Origin: Paraburkholderia sp.
Lineage (GTDB): Bacteria > Pseudomonadota > Gammaproteobacteria > Burkholderiales > Burkholderiaceae
Direction of reading: 5' to 3'
DNA length: 64,000 bases
Assembly (NCBI RefSeq): GCF_028283785.1
Contig: NZ_JAPWKB010000002.1
Span: 62,001-126,000 of the forward strand
Made by a program: the position numbers and the translations under genes. Of the stretch, positions 62,065 to 64,000 are shown piece by piece (position 1 is the stretch's first letter; every line of letters starts with the position of its first letter). The notes beneath the pieces were generated by a model that saw nothing but the letters and a program-made list of their open reading frames with translations, was not told the DNA's origin and did no database searches.

Positions 62065-63783
62065 ATGTGGGTATTCGGGGTTATGGCAGTTCTGGTTCAA
62101 GCACAGTCGCTTTGTCTGTCCGGTCGCTTCGCCGATGCGCTGGCGTTGCTCGCGCCGCTGCTTGCGTCGCCCGACACGGCACACGCCGAACGCGTCAAGT
62201 CGCTGGACATCGCCGCCGTCTGCTCGCTTGGCGTCGGTGAAATGGCCGATGCCGAAACCTACTGGCGCCGCGCGATCGAAATCGAGCCCGATTTCATCGA
62301 TTCGTACAACAACCTCGGCATCATGCTGAAAGGTCTCGGCCGTTTCGCCGAAGCCGAAGCGCTGTTTCGTCAGTTGCTGATGCAGCGTCCGGACATCGTC
62401 GAGGCGCACAACAATCTCGGCACCGTGCTGTATGCGCTGAAACGGGTACCGGAAGCCGAACGCGCATACCGTCATGCCATTTTGCTGCGCGACGGTTATG
62501 CCGACGCGCGCTACAACCTCGCGCTGCTGCTGTTCCACGCCGACCGACTGACCGAAGCCGAAGTCGAATACCGTCAGGTGCTGCGGCTTCGCCCGGACGC
62601 CGCCGAAGCGCACAACAATCTCGGCAATCTGCGTCAGGTGCTCAACCACCTGTCGGACGCTGAAGTGCATTACCGGATGGCGATCGGGCTGCAACCCGGT
62701 CTGGCCGAAGCGCATTACAACCTCGGCAGCGTCACGCGCGAAGGCGGCCGCCTCGACGAGGCCGAAGCGGCGTACCGTCAGGCGCTCGCGTTGCGTCCCG
62801 ACTATCGCGATGCGCAATTCGGTCTCGCGACGCTGCTGATCAGCACCGGCCGTTTCGACGAAGGCTGGCAGCGTTACGAATCGCGCTACGACAATCCGCT
62901 ATTCATCCACGGACAAACGCGGGCCCTGCTGCACTGCGCGCAATGGCGCGGCGAATCGCTGGCGGGAAAATCGGTGCTGGTGTGGCAGGAAGACGGTCTC
63001 GGCGACATGATCCAGTTCGGCCGTTATCTGCCGCTGCTGAAGGCGGCCGGGGCGCGCCATATCACGCTCGCGTGCGTGCCGGCGTTGCATCGGTTGATGG
63101 CGAACGTCGAAGGCGTCGATGCGGTGCTCGATCACGACACCGCGCAGGCACAGGCGTCCGGCCACGATTACTGGACCAGTCTGCTGAGCGCGCCGCTGCA
63201 TCTGCGCACCCGCTTCGACGCGATTCCCGCGCCGCTGCACGTGCCGCACGATCCGGCGCTGCACGCGCCGTGGCAAGCCTCGCTCGATGCGTTGCCCGAC
63301 GGCGTCAGGATCGGTCTGGTGTGGAAAGGCAACCCGAAGCATCACAACGACGCGAATCGTTCGCTGCCGTCGCTATCAACACTCGCGCCGCTGTGGGAGC
63401 TGCCGGACGCGCAGTTCGTGAGTCTGCAAAAAGGCCAGGGCGAGGACGAAGCGCTCGCGGCGCCGGGCGGCATGCCACTGCTGCATCTGGGCTCGACAGT
63501 GACGGATTTTGCGGACAGCGCAGCGGTGATCGCACAACTCGACCTGCTGATTTGCGTCGATACGTCGATGGCGCATCTGGCGGCGTCGCTGGGAAAGCCG
63601 TGCTGGCTGCTGTTGCCCGCGCGCGATATCGACTGGCGCTGGATGCACGACCGCGACGATTCGCCGTGGTATCCGGAAACGATGCGGCTGTTCCGGCAGG
63701 CTCGCGGCGAAACGTGGGCGGACGTGGTGATCAGGATGAAAGCGGCGTGCGCGACATGGCTCGGGGAAACCGTAACGGCGTGA
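62065..63783 (+). CDS. TPR-repeat glycosyltransferase (GT9-like C-terminal domain)
   Basis: A 572-residue cytoplasmic protein. About seven tetratricopeptide repeats cover residues 20-290 (IEPDFIDSYNNLGIMLKGLG, VEAHNNLGTVLYALKRVPEA, AEAHNNLGNLRQVLN, AEAHYNLGSVTREGG). The C-terminal part is a GT-B, GT9-like domain (VLVWQEDGLGDMIQFGRYLP, IGLVWKGNPKHHND, LLICVDTSMAHLAASLG). Such proteins glycosylate other proteins or surface glycans; an O-GlcNAc-transferase-like layout is possible. The start may be ATG 62065 or 62083. It stands alone after the fabI operon. Substrates are unknown. Confidence 0.87.
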   Translation: MWVFGVMAVLVQAQSLCLSGRFADALALLAPLLASPDTAHAERVKSLDIAAVCSLGVGEMADAETYWRRAIEIEPDFIDSYNNLGIMLKGLGRFAEAEALFRQLLMQRPDIVEAHNNLGTVLYALKRVPEAERAYRHAILLRDGYADARYNLALLLFHADRLTEAEVEYRQVLRLRPDAAEAHNNLGNLRQVLNHLSDAEVHYRMAIGLQPGLAEAHYNLGSVTREGGRLDEAEAAYRQALALRPDYRDAQFGLATLLISTGRFDEGWQRYESRYDNPLFIHGQTRALLHCAQWRGESLAGKSVLVWQEDGLGDMIQFGRYLPLLKAAGARHITLACVPALHRLMANVEGVDAVLDHDTAQAQASGHDYWTSLLSAPLHLRTRFDAIPAPLHVPHDPALHAPWQASLDALPDGVRIGLVWKGNPKHHNDANRSLPSLSTLAPLWELPDAQFVSLQKGQGEDEALAAPGGMPLLHLGSTVTDFADSAAVIAQLDLLICVDTSMAHLAASLGKPCWLLLPARDIDWRWMHDRDDSPWYPETMRLFRQARGETWADVVIRMKAACATWLGETVTA

Positions 63784-63813
63784 GCCGTCGGACCGTGCGC
63801 ACCGCCGCGCGAC

Positions 63814-64000
63814 TCAAGGCGCTGCCGCGCGATTCGCGGCCAGCGCCGCCCCCGCCTCTTCATCGGTCAGCGCCGGTGAAATCTTGAACGTCAGCAAGTC
63901 GTTCCACTGAAGCACCCAAAGGGAAAGCGCGGTGAGGTCGTCGGTCTCGGCGATGGCCACGCCACGCGATTCACCGATCGCATGCCAGCGCCCCAGCATT
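63814..64000 (-). CDS. DUF3303 protein, 5' end outside window
   Basis: Only the C-terminal 62 residues or so are in the window: LGRWHAIGESRGVAIAET, then DDLTALSLWVLQWNDLLTF and ISPALTDEEAG. This matches the small DUF3303 family (usually about 80-100 residues), a ferredoxin-fold protein of unknown function. The Met at 63999 is internal; the true start lies beyond base 64000. It is convergent with the TPR glycosyltransferase, with 30 bases between the stops. Confidence 0.8.
   Translation of the reverse strand, partial: MLGRWHAIGESRGVAIAETDDLTALSLWVLQWNDLLTFKISPALTDEEAGAALAANRAAAP

Noticed and set aside
1..64000. tRNA, rRNA, CRISPR arrays, insertion sequences and prophage genes
   Set aside because: No cloverleaf arms, repeated spacer arrays, transposase or integrase motifs or phage structural genes were seen in any region.

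Overview
The window is high-GC DNA with dense, short-spaced genes, many divergent regulator/target pairs and a gene set (Nit1C nitrilase cluster, MHS and ACS-type MFS carriers, uronate dehydrogenase, periplasmic trehalase, DUF3141-pta-ackA-fabI block, ProQ with an Ala/Pro tail) that points to a Burkholderiaceae chromosome, most likely Paraburkholderia or a close relative. No rRNA, tRNA, CRISPR array, insertion sequence or prophage was seen. It reads as ordinary accessory-rich chromosome, not as a mobile island.

Layout. 1-4.5 kb: the first two genes of a Nit1C nitrilase cluster run off the left edge. They diverge from a MocR-type regulator followed by an M20 amidohydrolase. 4.5-9 kb: a divergent type II dehydroquinase with an MHS carrier, an IclR regulator and a sorbosone-dehydrogenase-like lipoprotein. 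9-14 kb: uronate dehydrogenase and a polar-amino-acid-type ABC transporter whose binding-protein gene carries a frameshift, with a divergent FCD/GntR regulator. 14-18 kb: a LysR regulator divergent from an MFS-SDR-TIM-barrel catabolic operon ending in a terminator. 18-24.5 kb: housekeeping and envelope genes (glycine-zipper protein, orphan receiver, NadE, trehalase, small secreted protein). 24.5-29.2 kb: a surface-glycan group with two GT9-like paralogues, a sulfotransferase-like protein and a GT4 enzyme. 29.6-33.3 kb: DUF2182 and DUF899 genes divergent from an HTH regulator and a beta-propeller protein.

33.3-36.4 kb: a Fur-box-preceded TonB receptor with a secreted partner protein. 36.6-42.1 kb: a LysR regulator divergent from a sulfatase, MHS carrier and FAD-linked 2-hydroxyacid dehydrogenase, closed by a strong terminator. 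42.2-50.7 kb: an iron block. A near-perfect Fur box precedes nitroreductase, a Cys-rich unknown protein and a degenerate phosphopantetheinyl-transferase-like protein. An AraC regulator then diverges from a TonB receptor, a FhuD-like binding protein and a fused FhuB permease, with no ATPase gene. 50.7-54.6 kb: a long leader, a PotF-like binding protein, a cupin and a membrane-anchored TAXI protein. 54.6-64 kb: ProQ, a PRC-barrel protein, the DUF3141-pta-ackA-fabI operon (a set linked to low-oxygen survival in Burkholderia), a TPR glycosyltransferase and the 3' end of a DUF3303 gene.

The best candidates for something undescribed are the Fur-controlled nitroreductase/Cys-rich/PPTase-like operon at 42.3-44.4 kb, the sulfatase-carrier-dehydrogenase operon at 37.8-42.1 kb, the dehydroquinase-like enzyme with a changed active-site residue, the two-helix TAXI protein, and the DUF3141 protein with a basic Lys/Ala/Pro tail. 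All functional statements come from reading motifs and gene context by eye; no database search was run.
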